From: Trichoplusia ni
Taxonomy: Eukaryota > Arthropoda > Insecta > Lepidoptera > Noctuidae
Reading direction: 5' to 3'
NCBI RefSeq assembly: GCF_003590095.1
Contig: NC_039478.1
Coordinates: 1,426,001-1,490,000 of the forward strand
DNA: 64,000 bases
Under the pieces are notes generated by a model, which had not been told where the DNA came from, made no database searches, and was given only the letters and a program-made list of their open reading frames with translations. This document shows positions 1 to 15,100 of this stretch, in pieces. Every line of letters starts with the position of its first letter. The stretch's first letter is position 1. The position numbers and the translations under genes are program-made.

Positions 1-168
1 CGACCTTTCCGACTTCCATCCACATAGTCTTCGTGACGTCACGTATGGCGATGTTGTAGCCCAACAGAGGTGCTCCACCATCCCACTCGGGGGTACCCCA
101 TGACGTCATCACGATGTTGGTACCGACGGTTCTAATTTCTAATGGAGCTGTTGGCGGTGATGGTACCG
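1..168 (-). CDS. sls: sls exon e25: start of Fn3 domain 5, cut by window edge
   Basis: The acceptor ATTTTCAG is at 169-170 and the frame is open to position 1: VPSPPTAPLEIRTVG, SWGTPEWDGGAPL and YNIAIRDVTKTMW. It is the fifth Fn3 domain, the number expected at the Sallimus C-terminus. Confidence 0.85.
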
Positions 169-3100
169 CTGAAAATAGGAACAGTGGTTAAATAAGAATC
201 ACTTCTGGATTATTCTAAATCATGAGCAGTATTTTTTAATTTGGTACTTTATTTCTCTTCTTATTACTGGAGATGATATAAGGTAAATTAAGTGGAAAAT
301 ATTGTTTAACAAACTTTAATACTTACTCGCATGTTTCTCTAGCCTCACAGTCTGAGATTCCGCCGCCAAGCTGACGCCAATCGCGTTCTCGGCAGATATC
401 CTGAAGACTAGTTCGTCTTTTTCTTTGATGTTTTCAATACAATGTTCAAATACTGTGCCACTGACAGTGATTGCTTTGGTCCATGATTTACCTCTAGCAG
501 TCTTGTATTCAATGATGTAATCTAATACAGAAACAAAATTAGAACGAATTGTAGCATTTGATTATTAAAGAAAAAAGTACGATCATAATATCGTAAACGT
601 TTGAAGAAATAGTGTTTACTAATAGACTTACTTGTAACAACACTTCCACCGTCGCTCTCAGGTGCCGCCCATTGCAGAGTTACAGACCTTGAAGTCGTTT
701 CTTTAACTGCAAAGTTTTGCGGCTTCGATGGTCGTGCTAAAAATAATTAAAAAAAACATATCAAAATCACGTTCAAAACTATTCGCGAGGATATCCATAT
801 GCAAAAGGGAGGTACTAAAAACCTCAAACTTACATAATGTTTTTCCTATCGTTACTTTCTCATCCGATATGTAAGGCAGACTAGTTCCAATTTCATTTCG
901 GGCACATATCCTAAATTGGTAAGTGGTGTTCACAGTGAGCTTCTCTATTTTAGTAATTGTTTCAGTAACAGTCGCCACGTGCTTCCACTTTTTACCTTCT
1001 TGTTTAATTTCAATGCTGTAATCAAGAATTGGTGAGCCTCCATTCTTCTCTGATGGATACCAAGTAATAGTGAGCGAATCACTATTGATACCGTACAAGC
1101 CAAGTGGGCCTAAGGGTGGCGAAGGCACATCTGCAAGTTAATATCGTGTTGTATATAACTGTGTATTAAAGAGAACAATAAAAAGTAATAACAGTAAATA
1201 AGATTAATACAGTAACTGATTTAACATACCCAGTGCTGTTTTAATGACTATAGGTTCGCTTTCCAGTGCCTCAGAGAATCCTACCGGATTTTGGGCCATG
1301 ACACGGAACATATATTCACAATTTTCATTCAGTCTTTGTATGCAATATGTATCCACGTCTTTATCGACATCGGCCACTTTCACCCATTGGTTGGTATCAG
1401 GTTCATGTTTTTCAATAGCATATTTTGTTAGTTCCAAACCACCATCATCAAGAGGTGGTTTCCATTCTATCGTCACAGATTCTCGGCTGATTTCACGCAA
1501 CACAACAGGGCCTTCGGGCTTGCTAGGTTTATCTGAAATATTACAATAATTTTAGAACAAATCTCTGTAGTATGATTTCACATCCCGAGCTGTACGGTTT
1601 GCAGCTATCGTCTGAACAGTTACTGTGGTAAAGAACAGCAAAACCACATTTTAAACAACACAACATCTAATTACTTACCGAAAACTTTAAGAGTAACATC
1701 AAACGAAGTACTTCCAGCCTTGTTATTGGCTTCAATTGTATATTTTCCTGAATGAGAACGGCTGAGTTCAGATATTCTAATAATACTGATATTGTTCTCA
1801 ATTGTAATTGTTATGTCTTCAGACTCTTCTACTTTAGTACCGTTGAAGTACCAACTGATCGTGGGTTTAGGAATACCTTTGACTATAGCCTTTACTAACC
1901 ACTCCTCTCCAACTCGGAGCTTCTGATTGACCTCATCATCAGACACAACAACATGAGGCTTTTGTTGTACTTCTAAATTACATGTGGTTTCAACTTCGCC
2001 ATGTTCATTACTAGCAATACAGCTGTAGTTTCCTTCTGTAGTTTCTGACGCTGTTATGACAAGAGTTGCTACCCTGTTGATGTAGGTAGCTTTAGCAGTC
2101 TTCAACTTCTTTCCTTCTTTGAGCCACGTCACTTTAGGTTCAGGTATTCCTCCAAATATACAAGTTAGCTCAACGTCTTCATCTGGCTCTCGTATTATGT
2201 CTTTAAGTGGTTTCTCTACTGTTGGAGGTTGTGCTTTGACAAGTTCTTGTATTATTATGAATTCTGTTTCTTCGGACGACTGACTGACGCCTACTTCATT
2301 AACAGCAAAGACTCTGAACTTATATGATGATTTTGTCTTCAGATTTTTAACGGAGTATTGAGTCGTTTTAATGTTTTCAATTGATATCCATCTAAAACAA
2401 TAGTATAAATTAGTAAAAATCGGTTATAATATTAGAATTTCGAAGTTACTTTGAATGAAACAACTTTCGACTTGATCTGAATTTAACAGTTATATGTACG
2501 ACAATTAAAAGAAAGATTTCATAGAGTTCAATTAATCTGAAGTTGACTTACTCAGTAGTATTTGATTCTTGGTATTCAATAATATAGCAATCTATTTCTG
2601 TATTTCCTTTTTCACTCGGCTCATCCCAACACAAATTAATGGAATTATTTGTAGTTTCCACAACGGTCGGCTTTCCGGGTGGTGACGATATATCTGTAAA
2701 GTATACATGTCAATAAAATACTGCAATGTTCACATGTAAGATATCAGATGTATTAGGATAACTCACCAATAACTACTAAACCTATTTCAACTGTTGTTTC
2801 ACCACAATTATTTTCGAGACGTAGTCGATAAGTTCCAGCATCGGTGTTTTCAACCTTCTTAATCGTTAGACTAGCAGACTTTGAATCGATAGTCGGCTTT
2901 GTGTGCTTAGTTTTCTTGATTATCTTAGAATTAACCACCCATTCATCGTTGGGTTGTGGGACAGCTTCATACTGCACTTGGAGAGTAACATCACCACCTC
3001 TCTTAACCCTGTACTTATTCTCGTATCCGAGTATCTTTGGCGGGTATTCAACAACTGCAAATGAAAAAATGATGGTATAGTCAGTTGTTTGTTATCAATG

Positions 3101-6100
3101 ATCAGCTAAGTAAATAATAATACCTAATAATTAAAAAAATAATCTTACCTTCAACTATCAATTTGGTTGAGCATTTAGCGTCACATAGCACGCATGAATA
3201 TTCACATTGATCGTCTTCAGTGCATTTTCTGATAATTAAAGTACGTTTTGTAACATCGGAAATTAAAGTAAACTTTTCAGTATCTTCAATGACTGTTTTC
3301 TTTTTGTACCAGGTGACATCCAGGCTGTCATCTGGTATTTCTACTGTCAAATAAGCATCGGTATTTGCAGGAACAACGATACTTTCAGGTAATCGCAGAG
3401 TGAAGTCAACTGTTGGCTGTTCAACAATAAGGTTAGCGGTACATTTGTCATTACCGACCTCACAGGCGTAGGTTCCTTCATCAGATAGCTCACAATCATA
3501 AATTTTAAGTTTCTGCTTCTTCCCATCAATTGTTAGCTGTATATGATTTGAAAATTGAATTTCTGATCCGTCTTTAAACCATTGTACTAAAGCATCTCCC
3601 TTTGTTAGTTCGATTTCAAAGGTTGCTTTACTTCCTTTGTTTACTTTTTGATCTTGAAGCCGTGATATAATTTCTGGAGGCAATTCAACTACAGTAACTT
3701 CTGCTGTACACGAATCATCGCGAAGTTTACAAGTATATTCTCCTTCATCATGAACTGATGTATTCCTAATAAACAATTTTCGTACATTACCGCGTTTCTC
3801 TAGTTCATATTTGTTTTTCTTTGTCTTGATTGTTTCACCGTCTTTTTCCCATATTACGTCCGCAGTTTCAGAGTTAATTTCGACTTCTAAAATAGCTATA
3901 TCTCTTTCTTTGACTTCAAAGTCTTGTAGTTTTCTAATAAATTCAGGTACGGTTTCATTAACTATCAACTTAGAGTGAGTTTCTTGTCCTTTAACTACAC
4001 ATTTGATAGTGCCAGAGTCTGTTAATTTAGTTTTCTTTATTCTGAGTTTGTGAACTTTTCCTTCTTGGATGATTTCCCTGTGGTCCATACCACTCACTTC
4101 TTTGTCATTGTGATACCATTTAGTAGAAACTGTATGAGATGTTTGACACTCCAGAATAACCGACTTGCCTTCTTCTGTTACGTAAGTAGATTTTAAATTC
4201 TTTATGAAAGTAACCTTGTCAACATCAATAGTAACTCTGGCACCATGAGAGGCTTTTCCGGCACTGTTTGATGCCACACACTTGTAGTCACCTGAATCTA
4301 TTTCAGAATCTACCTTAGATATAATTAACTCTATATTTTCACCATCAAAGTTTTGTGTGACGTTATCAGATGGAGTGATAATATTATTGTTTCTATACCA
4401 AGTGATAGAGGGTACCGGATTGCCCGTAACTTTGGCTACTAATTTGATTGTTCCATTTTCTTTAACAGTCAACTCCTGGAATCTGTTAATAAATAGTGGT
4501 GGCTCGGCATTCTCTTCTGTAGGTTCTAGAACAAAATAAAAATGAAAAAATATGAGAAGAAAATAAATAATTTAATAAACTTATAATATATATGAGGTCA
4601 ATAAGTATGGATTTCTTACCTTCTATCGTTATAACAGCGCTAGTTTCTGTAGAACCCTCTGAGTTAACTGCTTTCAATGTGTATACTCCATCATCTTTTC
4701 CTTTTTTAGGTTTTATTATAGTGATAGTGTGAGTATCTCCGTCAGACTTAGTAGTAAGTGATTTAACTGGTTTATTGTTTTTGTGCCAAGTTACCGTAGG
4801 TTGTGGATTGCCAACCACTTGCGTAGACAAAACGACACTTTCTCCTTCTCTAATGGTCATGCTTCTGAGAGGTTCTATAACTTGAGGTTTCTCTTTTTCT
4901 CCGGTTTTAATTTTTAATACTATAGGTAAACTGGCTTCGCCTTCTCTATTAACAGCGAGCACCGTGTATGTTCCCTCTTGGAATTTCTTCACATCAGATA
5001 TTTTCAACACACTACAGTACATATGCATGTCGGACTCGGTAGCGATGGATATATTCTCAGTTGGAGTAATTTCTTCACCTTTAAAGAACCACGCTATGTC
5101 AGGTTCCGGAATTGCTACTAGTCTACATTCCAAAAATATTTGAGAACCTTCGTTAACGTATTGAGCTTTAGGCCTCTTGGAAAATGTTGGTGGTATACCC
5201 TCTAAAATGTCGGCAAGCGAAGATTCCCTTGAAAGACTCTTTCTGGAAAGAATGGTCATTTCTGATCCGTGATCGGATAACGGAGCTTCAACAATTAATT
5301 CCGTAGTACTCGAGGCGAATCCAGCGGCGTTTTTAGCTACACATGTAAAAGTACCCGCATCCTCAGGAAATACTTCTCTAATGACTAATGTTGCAACATT
5401 ATCGTCATCGTAATACATTTGGAAATCCTGAGACGGTTTTATAATAGCGGTTTGTCTGAACCAAGTTATCTGTGGTCTTGGATATCCTTCTACTTGGCAT
5501 TCAAATTGTACGGTGGATCCATCAGGTGTGTGTTTTGGTCGTAGCTTTTCTATGAATATTGGGGCACTCGCTTGTTCCTCAGGCGTTGGTTCTGTAAAAA
5601 ATGATGTTTCTGAATGTTTTTGATAGATTTAAAAGAATTAAGCTGTAAGTAAAACCAGGGTAGGAATATTTGATTTCGTAATAATTATTTTTTCGCTAAA
5701 TTGAAATTATCACTCATTTTTTTTTAAATCCATCTAAATGAATTGAAATCTAGTGTCGCAGATGGTTGAGCAAACATTAAATTCATATGCACTAAGATAC
5801 CTAGACCCGAACAAGCTTTTGTAGATCACACAAATGCTACGCGGGGGTCGAACCCACGTCACGTCTTGCACCCGAGGTTTGACTTGGCGTCCACTCGGCT
5901 TCTTTTGTTTAACTATGCTTTTCTAACTATGTAGATGCGTTGATATTTAAGAATGTTTTGACTTACTCTCAAATACTGGAAGCTTATCAATTTTCTCGTT
6001 AAGTTTCTTCTGCAAGTACAGAGTGTAGTTAGCTTCATCCATTAAGTATTGGGCAGGAACCCAGCCCTTTTCTTCTGTAAGGTGCTTACGCACATACCAC

Positions 6101-9100
6101 CAATCCTGATTTGTTGTTTCTAAAATTAAAAGGCGTTGTCAGATTAGAAAGTTAACATTCTAAACGTCGGATAGATTTGCACACAATCTAAATTGGGAAC
6201 ACTAATTAAACAAAGCCTAAGAAAAAACGAATGTTCGTTGTGTCGACCTTCCGGCTACCAAACCTATGGAAGTTTAGTCTAAGGCCGAAGTTGCTTTAGC
6301 GGTTGCTCTATTTTATCCGACTTCAAAATTAAATGTTTGAAGCCGGATAGTGTTGACCCAACAAAAAGGTCTAGTAAGATTGATAGATTTATTAAACCCG
6401 GATATCAAATCATCAATCATGGGCAGTAAGCCATGTTACAATTTCTCTCTTTGTTGAAGTAGAGCATTATGTAGTCCCGTTTCTCATGGATCACGGGAAC
6501 TTTAAAATCAACCTATTTTCATTTTCAAATAGTGAACATGTCCAAGGTGCACATCATGTTCTGTGAGAGTATCTTGTTATAAGCTTTCGCCAAACTGTAA
6601 TAGAATAACAAACATCATCATCATCATCATCATCTCAGCCTATCGCCGTCCACTGCTGAACGTAGGCCTCCCGCAAAGAGCGCCTACCATCCCGGTCCTC
6701 ACGATAACAAACATATTGAAATCGAAATAACAGCTTTTAATTTTCATGGTAGCCTTGCGGGTCCATGTTTGGATATGTATTCACGAGGTGCAGATGCGAT
6801 TTGTAGTCAAACAAAACATTTAAAAAAAATTTAAGACGCCACTGAAAAACGATATCGTTGTTGAGAAAGCTGGATTCTAAAATATTGGCATCTCATATCG
6901 CCAACCTGCAGTAAGCTCGTAGCGTAATGCTCAAGCCTACCCTATACGTAAAGAAGTCTGAACCTAACAGTGGTGCGTGTGGTATATATTTCTACGTATA
7001 TATATCTTATCTTCTAATATATAAAATTTCCGTGTCACGATTTTAGTTACCGTACTCCTCCGAAACGGCTTTACCGATTTTTACCAAATGTTATATGCGT
7101 ATTCAGTAGGTCTGAGAATCGACTAACATCTATTTTTCATACTAAGAATCCCTAAGTTTTAAGGGTTGCTCACACTAAAAAAATATATTTAATTTTTTGG
7201 ATGAAATTCTGTTTTTATTTTTTTATAATGTAGCTTTAAAAAATACATACAACTAGAAATATTTTTTTAGTCAAAACACCGTTTGCTGGGTCAGCTAGTA
7301 TTTATATATTCTCTACAAACAGACTTTTTACTAGATTAAGCCCCTTACCTAAGATGTAGAGTCGTTCGCCTTCCACTAAGTTGATGGCCTCATCAGTCTC
7401 TGCAACGTAGGAATACACAGCAAATACCGTGTCACCGCCGCGTACATCAACCGGGGTTTCTAAAAACGAATAACATTTATAATACTGGTGCCGAAACAAG
7501 TTATTATTTTTTTACTAAAATCGAATTTAGGACTCATAAAATAAAACTTACCGGGGAATTCCTGCTCTCTGGAAATACTCATTGATGCATCAGCTTCTGA
7601 AATTATATAAAACTTAATAAGATAAGAGCATAAATAGGATTTACTACTGTTTCTAAAACTCATGCTTTGCACTATAACACGCATTTTCGAAAAGAAAGCA
7701 CTTACAAAAATAAATGATTTCACTTGTACTACTTAGCTAAATTATGTCATATGTTACTTAGACGAAAATTAATTAAAAGAAAAGTATTTTCTTATTCTTT
7801 ATGGACGTATGAGTCACATAAAGTGTTTTTGTGTGAAAGTGTAAGCAATGAAATTGATCGCAAAACTTACAGGTTAGATAGTTAAAATAAAGCGCATAAT
7901 AAATGTATTATATAAGCATAATAAGGAATTAATTATTTAATCGCGTGTACCATAACGACTAACATGAATGACTTATATCGACACAATAAATAAATTTATT
8001 TTGAAAGCGAATTAGCGGTCCACATCGATCGAATTGCGACATTAAATACCTTGTAATGTTGAGGGTTTTCTAGGTTTCCTTTTAGCTGAAATTGTTAATT
8101 GTTCTTCTTCATACGCATCTTCAGTAGTAATTCTTTTAGGTTTCAATTCAACGCTTAACTCCTCAACTTCACTCACTTCGTAAACTGGCTTTTTCGGTTT
8201 ACGTTTGATAAACATTTCCACATTTTCTTCCGTTTCAACATCACTTAATAGAATTTCTTCAGCTTGACTATCATCTTCCACTTCTTGAATTAGTTGAATA
8301 GAGGTTTCATCTGCGGCTTCTGATACAATGGTTTTCTTTTTAGGTTTTAATTTGATTTTACTCGAAAGTGATAATTCTTCTTGCGAATACTGTTCTATTT
8401 GCGGTTTAACGTCGAAAGAAACTTCTTCCTGCTCATCTACCTTGTACTTTGGTTTTCTTTCTAATTGAATGCTAACATCTTGAGAAATTTCTGGTTCCAG
8501 TTCTCGTTTTGGTTTTGATACTGTTATAGATGAAGAAATTTCTTCCAAAGTTTCTTTTTTGGCTTTTGTTTTCTTTTTTAGAGGTAACATTACATCAGAG
8601 GCTTTCTCCTGCTCGTCATCATCGCTTTCCAAAATTTCAATAACATCAGGACCTTCATTGTCTTCAGTATCTTCATAAAATTTGATGGATGCTTCGTTAG
8701 CTTCCTCGTTAAAGGTTGGTTGTCGGTGTGGCTTAAGTTTCACTTTACTAGTCAGTGAAATTTCTTCTTCCGCATATGAATCTAACTGAATATTAAATTC
8801 CTGTTCTACATCTTCTTTTGTTTTGGTTGTTTTTGGTCTGAAGGTTACAGTTTCTGGTTCAGTTATTTCCGGTAATGTTACTGATGGTTTACGTACTGTT
8901 CTTAATTTCTTTTTAATTGTAACTTCATCTTCAATTTCTTCCATTTTCTTGATACTTGGTCGTTTTGGTTTAATAGTAAATTGCTCTGGTTCATCTACTG
9001 TACTCTCTGTTTCTTGCTCAATCTCTAAAGGAGTGTCGGTTTCGATAGGTTCAACATTCTTGGCATCTATTATGTCATCGTATCCAAACATGGGTTTTTC

Positions 9101-12100
9101 CAATTCCGTTTTTTCAATTTCAGGTAGTTTTGGTTGCTTGTAAACTTTTTTCTTAACTTTTTCGGCCTCTTTAACGTTACGAGACAGTATTCCATTTTGT
9201 CGCACACTTCCTAGAAATGAGACAACGGGTTTAATTATTTCCGGAGGCCAGTCGTTTACGTATTTGACTCGACTTTTAAGTTGGAATTTCGGTAAAGTGA
9301 CAATAGAAGTATCTTGTTTTGGTTTTGTAGTAGCTTTTTTCAATTTAAGTTTTGTGAATTGAGGCCCTTCAATACTTTCAGCGTGTTGAGGTTTACTTAT
9401 TTCAACTTCTTTCCTTTCGATTTTAATAGCTGTTAACTTTGGTTTTTGTTTTGTGACCGGTTTTTCAACGGATCTTTGTTCTTCAGCAGATTCTTTTTCT
9501 GGAATTTCTTCTTTAACAGATTCTTTTTCTGGGATTTCTTCTTCACGTTTTGGTATAGTATCTTCAACTGCTTTTACTTTTTTAGTTTTAGGCTTTTTAT
9601 CTTTCTTTGGAACCTCAGTAACTATAGGAGACGTAACAATTGTTTCTGCATCTGGACTTACTTGTTCTTTTACCGTATCATCAACTATATCTTCTTTCTC
9701 AACTAATTCCTTTTCAGGACTTTCTTTAGATTCGCTTTTCGAAATGAGAGGCTTTTCTTTCTTCTTTGGTTTTTTGACCTTCTTTTCTGAAACAATTGGT
9801 TCAATTTGTTCGGGAATACTTTCTTCTTTAGGCTGGCTATCAATTTCTTCAGCCTCTACGTGTTCAGTTTCCTCTACGTGTTCCTCGGTCAGGATTTGTG
9901 GTTCCTCTTTTGGCAATTCATCCTGCTTTTCAGGTTCTACTGGGCGTTTTGTTACCTTTTTCTTTTTAGGTTTGATTGTATTTTCCGTTTCGATAGGTTG
10001 TTCAACCTTTTCGGTTGGTTTTTCAGTTATTTGCTCTTGAAGAACAGGTTCTATTGTTTCTGGTTCTTTTTGCTTTTCTTTCTTTTCTACAGGTGATTCA
10101 ATGGCTTTCATCTCGTTGGCTTCTGTTTTGGTTTCATCAATTAATTCGATATCTGATATCTCAGGAACATTTTTAACTTTTTTGATCACAACGTTGGCAA
10201 TTTCATCACTTTCTGTATCTGCGTTTTGAATAGATCTTTCTGTTTCGGAAGTTAGCGGCTTGCTTGTATCGAAATCGAATACTTCAGGTTTTTCTAGCTC
10301 AACTCTCTCTAAGTCTGGTAGTTGCACGACTTTAATCGGTTTCTTTTTCAATTTTGCTGCTTCTTTAATATTACGTGATAATTCACCATTTTGTTTGACA
10401 CTACCCAAAAATGAAATCAAAGGTCTTAGTTCTTCGGGCGGCCATTCAGTTACATACCTTATACGACTTTTGAGTTGTATTTTAGGCAAAATAACAGTTT
10501 GTACTTCTTGTTTAGGTTTTTGAGTAGGTTTCTTTAATTTGAGTTTAGTAAATTGAGGACCCTGAATTTCTTGGGCATGTTGAGCTTCCGTCATTTTAAT
10601 TTCTTCAATTTTCATCGGAGTAGGTTTTAATTTTTTTGTTAATTTTGGAACAACAGTTTCTTCTTCTTTAGTTGGGAGACTTTTGGGTACCTCTTCTTCT
10701 TTGGGTTGAGCCTTCGGTCTGTGTAACTTTTTGTGAGCAATTTCTTTCTCTGGAATAAATTTTTTTTGTCATTTTATCAATCCAAATATTGAATATTCAA
10801 AAGTCTTATCTCAAAAAATAAAGTGACATTAACATAAAATATAAATGATCCGTATTTTTTAACCGACCAAATAAAATAAAGTAGCTGTACACAAACCTAA
10901 CCAGACAAATCTTACACTTACCGATAAAAATCAATCAGCCTACGCAAAAATTTATAATCTAAATAACTTTTTAAAATCTTAACCTAAAAATAGGATCTTG
11001 GAGACGGAGACAGCGCTTCATGTTTTATTTCACTAATTCTAAATTAGCCATTAGTGGGAGTAAAAAAGTTGGAATAAATATGAAATGACGATAGCAATCC
11101 ACGGGTTTTCGTTATTGTACTTGTCTAGTGGCGAAGTCGTTGTGGGAGTAATCGTATTTTTTATCACATTTCAATCCAACAACTCAAATGTATCGAGAGT
11201 TAAAGTAAATAATTACTATACAATCAGAAAATTAAGCAGCCAAACAAAATGTTTATTGAATATTGAAATATGCTATTTTAATAACTTACCAATCAACGTC
11301 GGAAATCTACTAACTATCCAAACATTATGTAACGTTTATTAAATAAACATTTGCCTTCATTACAAATATCGCATTAAATAAAAATGTTGTGTTTTGTGTG
11401 TCCTGAGTTTTATGTACTTTCATAAAATGTTGTGTGTGTTTTCTTACCGTCTGGCCCTACGGAATCCTCGAAAGTGGTCTCTTCAGGAAGCTCGACGATT
11501 TCAACTGGTTGGTGGTCTTCAGCCTCCTGGGGTGCTTGTTTTTCGGTGACAGTCACTGTAGTGATAGGTGCTTCATCGTCTTTTTCGATCGTTGTGATCT
11601 CGGTAACCTCTTGTTTCGGTCCTTTCTTCTTCTTGATGACACGCTTGGTTGTCTTGACGGTTTTCACATCTCCAGTTTCGGATCGAACTTGTGTGACTTG
11701 TACAGTTTCTGGAGTTTCCTCGATGACTTGGGCCTTGTCCGGCTCTTGCAAGTCTTTCAAAGGAGTGACAGTGTCGTCCGTCAGCTCTTCTGATTTGTAA
11801 ACAGAGACGACCGGTTGTTGATCGTCTTCTTGTTCTGTGACGATTTCTGTGGTTTCGACCTTTGGACCGACCTTCTTTTTGATGACTCGTTTGGTCACCT
11901 TTTTCTGTTTGGGCTTACCATCGGGAGACTTTGTCTCCTCGACTGTGGTCTCCTGGGGAAGCTCGACAATCTCAATGGGTTGCAAGTCTTCCACGTGTTC
12001 CGGAGTGTCTTCAGTTACTGTGACTGTTGTGATAGGAGCTTCATCATCTTTTTGGATCGTGGTTATTTCAGTGACCTCCTCTTTAGGCCCCTTTTTCTTC

Positions 12101-15100
12101 TTTATTACCCGCTTTGTGGTCTTGACAGTCTCCACATCACCTGATAGTGTACGAACTTGTGTTACTTTGACTGTCTCGGGAAGTTCCTCGACTACGTCAG
12201 CATTGTGTGTATCGTGTAAATGTGTGAGTGGTGTGGCAGTGTCGTATGTGAGTTCTTCTGTATTGTGTACAGTGATAATGGGTAAAGTGTCGTCTGTGTG
12301 TTCGGATGTTATGTGTGTAGTTTTCACCTTTGGTCCTACTTTCTTTTTAATAGTACGTGTAATAATTTTGGTGTCTGTTTTCTTACCGTCTGGCCCTACG
12401 GAATCCTCGAAAGTGGTCTCTTCAGGAAGCTCGACGATTTCAACTGGTTGGTGGTCTTCAGCCTCCTGGGGTGCTTGTTTTTCGGTGACAGTCACTGTAG
12501 TGATAGGTGCTTCATCGTCTTTTTCGATCGTTGTGATCTCGGTAACCTCTTGTTTCGGTCCTTTCTTCTTCTTGATGACACGCTTGGTTGTCTTGACGGT
12601 TTTCACATCTCCAGTTTCGGATCGAACTTGTGTGACTTGTACAGTTTCTGGAGTTTCCTCGATGACTTGGGCCTTGTCCGGCTCTTGCAAGTCTTTCAAA
12701 GGAGTGACAGTGTCGTCCGTCAGCTCTTCTGATTTGTAAACAGAGACGACCGGTTGTTGATCGTCTTCTTGTTCTGTGACGATTTCTGTGGTTTCGACCT
12801 TTGGACCGACCTTCTTTTTGATGACTCGTTTGGTCACCTTTTTCTGTTTGGGCTTACCATCGGGAGACTTTGTCTCCTCGACTGTGGTCTCCTGGGGAAG
12901 CTCGACAATCTCAATGGGTTGCAAGTCTTCCACGTGTTCCGGAGTGTCTTCAGTTACTGTGACTGTTGTGATAGGAGCTTCATCATCTTTTTGGATCGTG
13001 GTTATTTCAGTGACCTCCTCTTTAGGCCCCTTTTTCTTCTTTATTACCCGCTTTGTGGTCTTGACAGTCTCCACATCACCTGATAGTGTACGAACTTGTG
13101 TTACTTTGACTGTCTCGGGAAGTTCCTCGACTACGTCAGCATTGTGTGTATCGTGTAAATGTGTGAGTGGTGTGGCAGTGTCGTATGTGAGTTCTTCTGT
13201 ATTGTGTACAGTGATAATGGGTAAAGTGTCGTCTGTGTGTTCGGATGTTATGTGTGTAGTTTTCACCTTTGGTCCTACTTTCTTTTTAATAGTACGTCTA
13301 ATAATTTTGGTGTGTGTTTTCTTACCGTCTGGCCCTACGGAATCCTCGAAAGTGGTCTCTTCAGGAAGCTCGACGATTTCAACTGGTTGGTGGTCTTCAG
13401 CCTCCTGGGGTGCTTGTTTTTCGGTGACAGTCACTGTAGTGATAGGTGCTTCATCGTCTTTTTCGATCGTTGTGATCTCGGTAACCTCTTGTTTCGGTCC
13501 TTTCTTCTTCTTGATGACACGCTTGGTTGTCTTGACGGTTTTCACATCTCCAGTTTCGGATCGAACTTGTGTGACTTGTACAGTTTCTGGAGTTTCCTCG
13601 ATGACTTGGGCCTTGTCCGGCTCTTGCAAGTCTTTCAAAGGAGTGACAGTGTCGTCCGTCAGCTCTTCTGATTTGTAAACAGAGACGACCGGTTGTTGAT
13701 CGTCTTCTTGTTCTGTGACGATTTCTGTGGTTTCGACCTTTGGACCGACCTTCTTTTTGATGACTCGTTTGGTCACCTTTTTCTGTTTGGGCTTACCATC
13801 GGGAGACTTTGTCTCCTCGACTGTGGTCTCCTGGGGAAGCTCGACAATCTCAATGGGTTGCAAGTCTTCCACGTGTTCCGGAGTGTCTTCAGTTACTGTG
13901 ACTGTTGTGATAGGAGCTTCATCATCTTTTTGGATCGTGGTTATTTCAGTGACCTCCTCTTTAGGCCCCTTTTTCTTCTTTATTACCCGCTTTGTGGTCT
14001 TGACAGTCTCCACATCACCTGATAGTGTACGAACTTGTGTTACTTTGACTGTCTCGGGAAGTTCCTCGACTACGTCAGCATTGTGTGTATCGTGTAAATG
14101 TGTGAGTGGTGTGGCAGTGTCGTATGTGAGTTCTTCTGTATTGTGTACAGTGATAATGGGTAAAGTGTCGTCTGTGTGTTCGGATGTTATGTGTGTAGTT
14201 TTCACCTTTGGTCCTACTTTCTTTTTAATAGTACGTGTAATAATTTTGGTGTGTGTTTTCTTACCGTCTGGCCCTACGGAATCCTCGAAAGTGGTCTCTT
14301 CAGGAAGCTCGACGATTTCAACTGGTTGGTGGTCTTCAGCCTCCTGGGGTGCTTGTTTTTCGGTGACAGTCACTGTAGTGATAGGTGCTTCATCGTCTTT
14401 TTCGATCGTTGTGATCTCGGTAACCTCTTGTTTCGGTCCTTTCTTCTTCTTGATGACACGCTTGGTTGTCTTGACGGTTTTCACATCTCCAGTTTCGGAT
14501 CGAACTTGTGTGACTTGTACAGTTTCTGGAGTTTCCTCGATGACTTGGGCCTTGTCCGGCTCTTGCAAGTCTTTCAAAGGAGTGACAGTGTCGTCCGTCA
14601 GCTCTTCTGATTTGTAAACAGAGACGACCGGTTGTTGATCGTCTTCTTGTTCTGTGACGATTTCTGTGGTTTCGACCTTTGGACCGACCTTCTTTTTGAT
14701 GACTCGTTTGGTCACCTTTTTCTGTTTGGGCTTACCATCGGGAGACTTTGTCTCCTCGACTGTGGTCTCCTGGGGAAGCTCGAAAATCTCAATGGGTTGC
14801 AAGTCTTCCACGTGTTCCGGAGTGTCTTCAGTTACTGTGACTGTTGTGATAGGAGCTTCATCATCTTTTTGGATCGTGGTTATTTCAGTGACCTCCTCTT
14901 TAGGCCCCTTTTTCTTCTTTATTACCCGCTTTGTGGTCTTGACAGTCTCCACATCACCTGATAGTGTACGAACTTGTGTTACTTTGACTGTCTCGGGAAG
15001 TTCCTCGACTACGTCAGCATTGTGTGTATCGTGTAAATGTGTGAGTGGTGTGGCAGTGTCGTATGTGAGTTCTTCTGTATTGTGTACAGTGATAATGGGT

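Larger units (their letters stand above)
6120..7348 (-). other. Intron e14/e15, repeat-filled
   Basis: It holds a near-perfect stem-loop at about 6325-6362 (arms TATCCGACTTCAAA and TTTGAAGCCGGATA), a CAT microsatellite with a dispersed repeat, and a long interspersed-repeat copy at 7004-7301. Confidence 0.75.
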
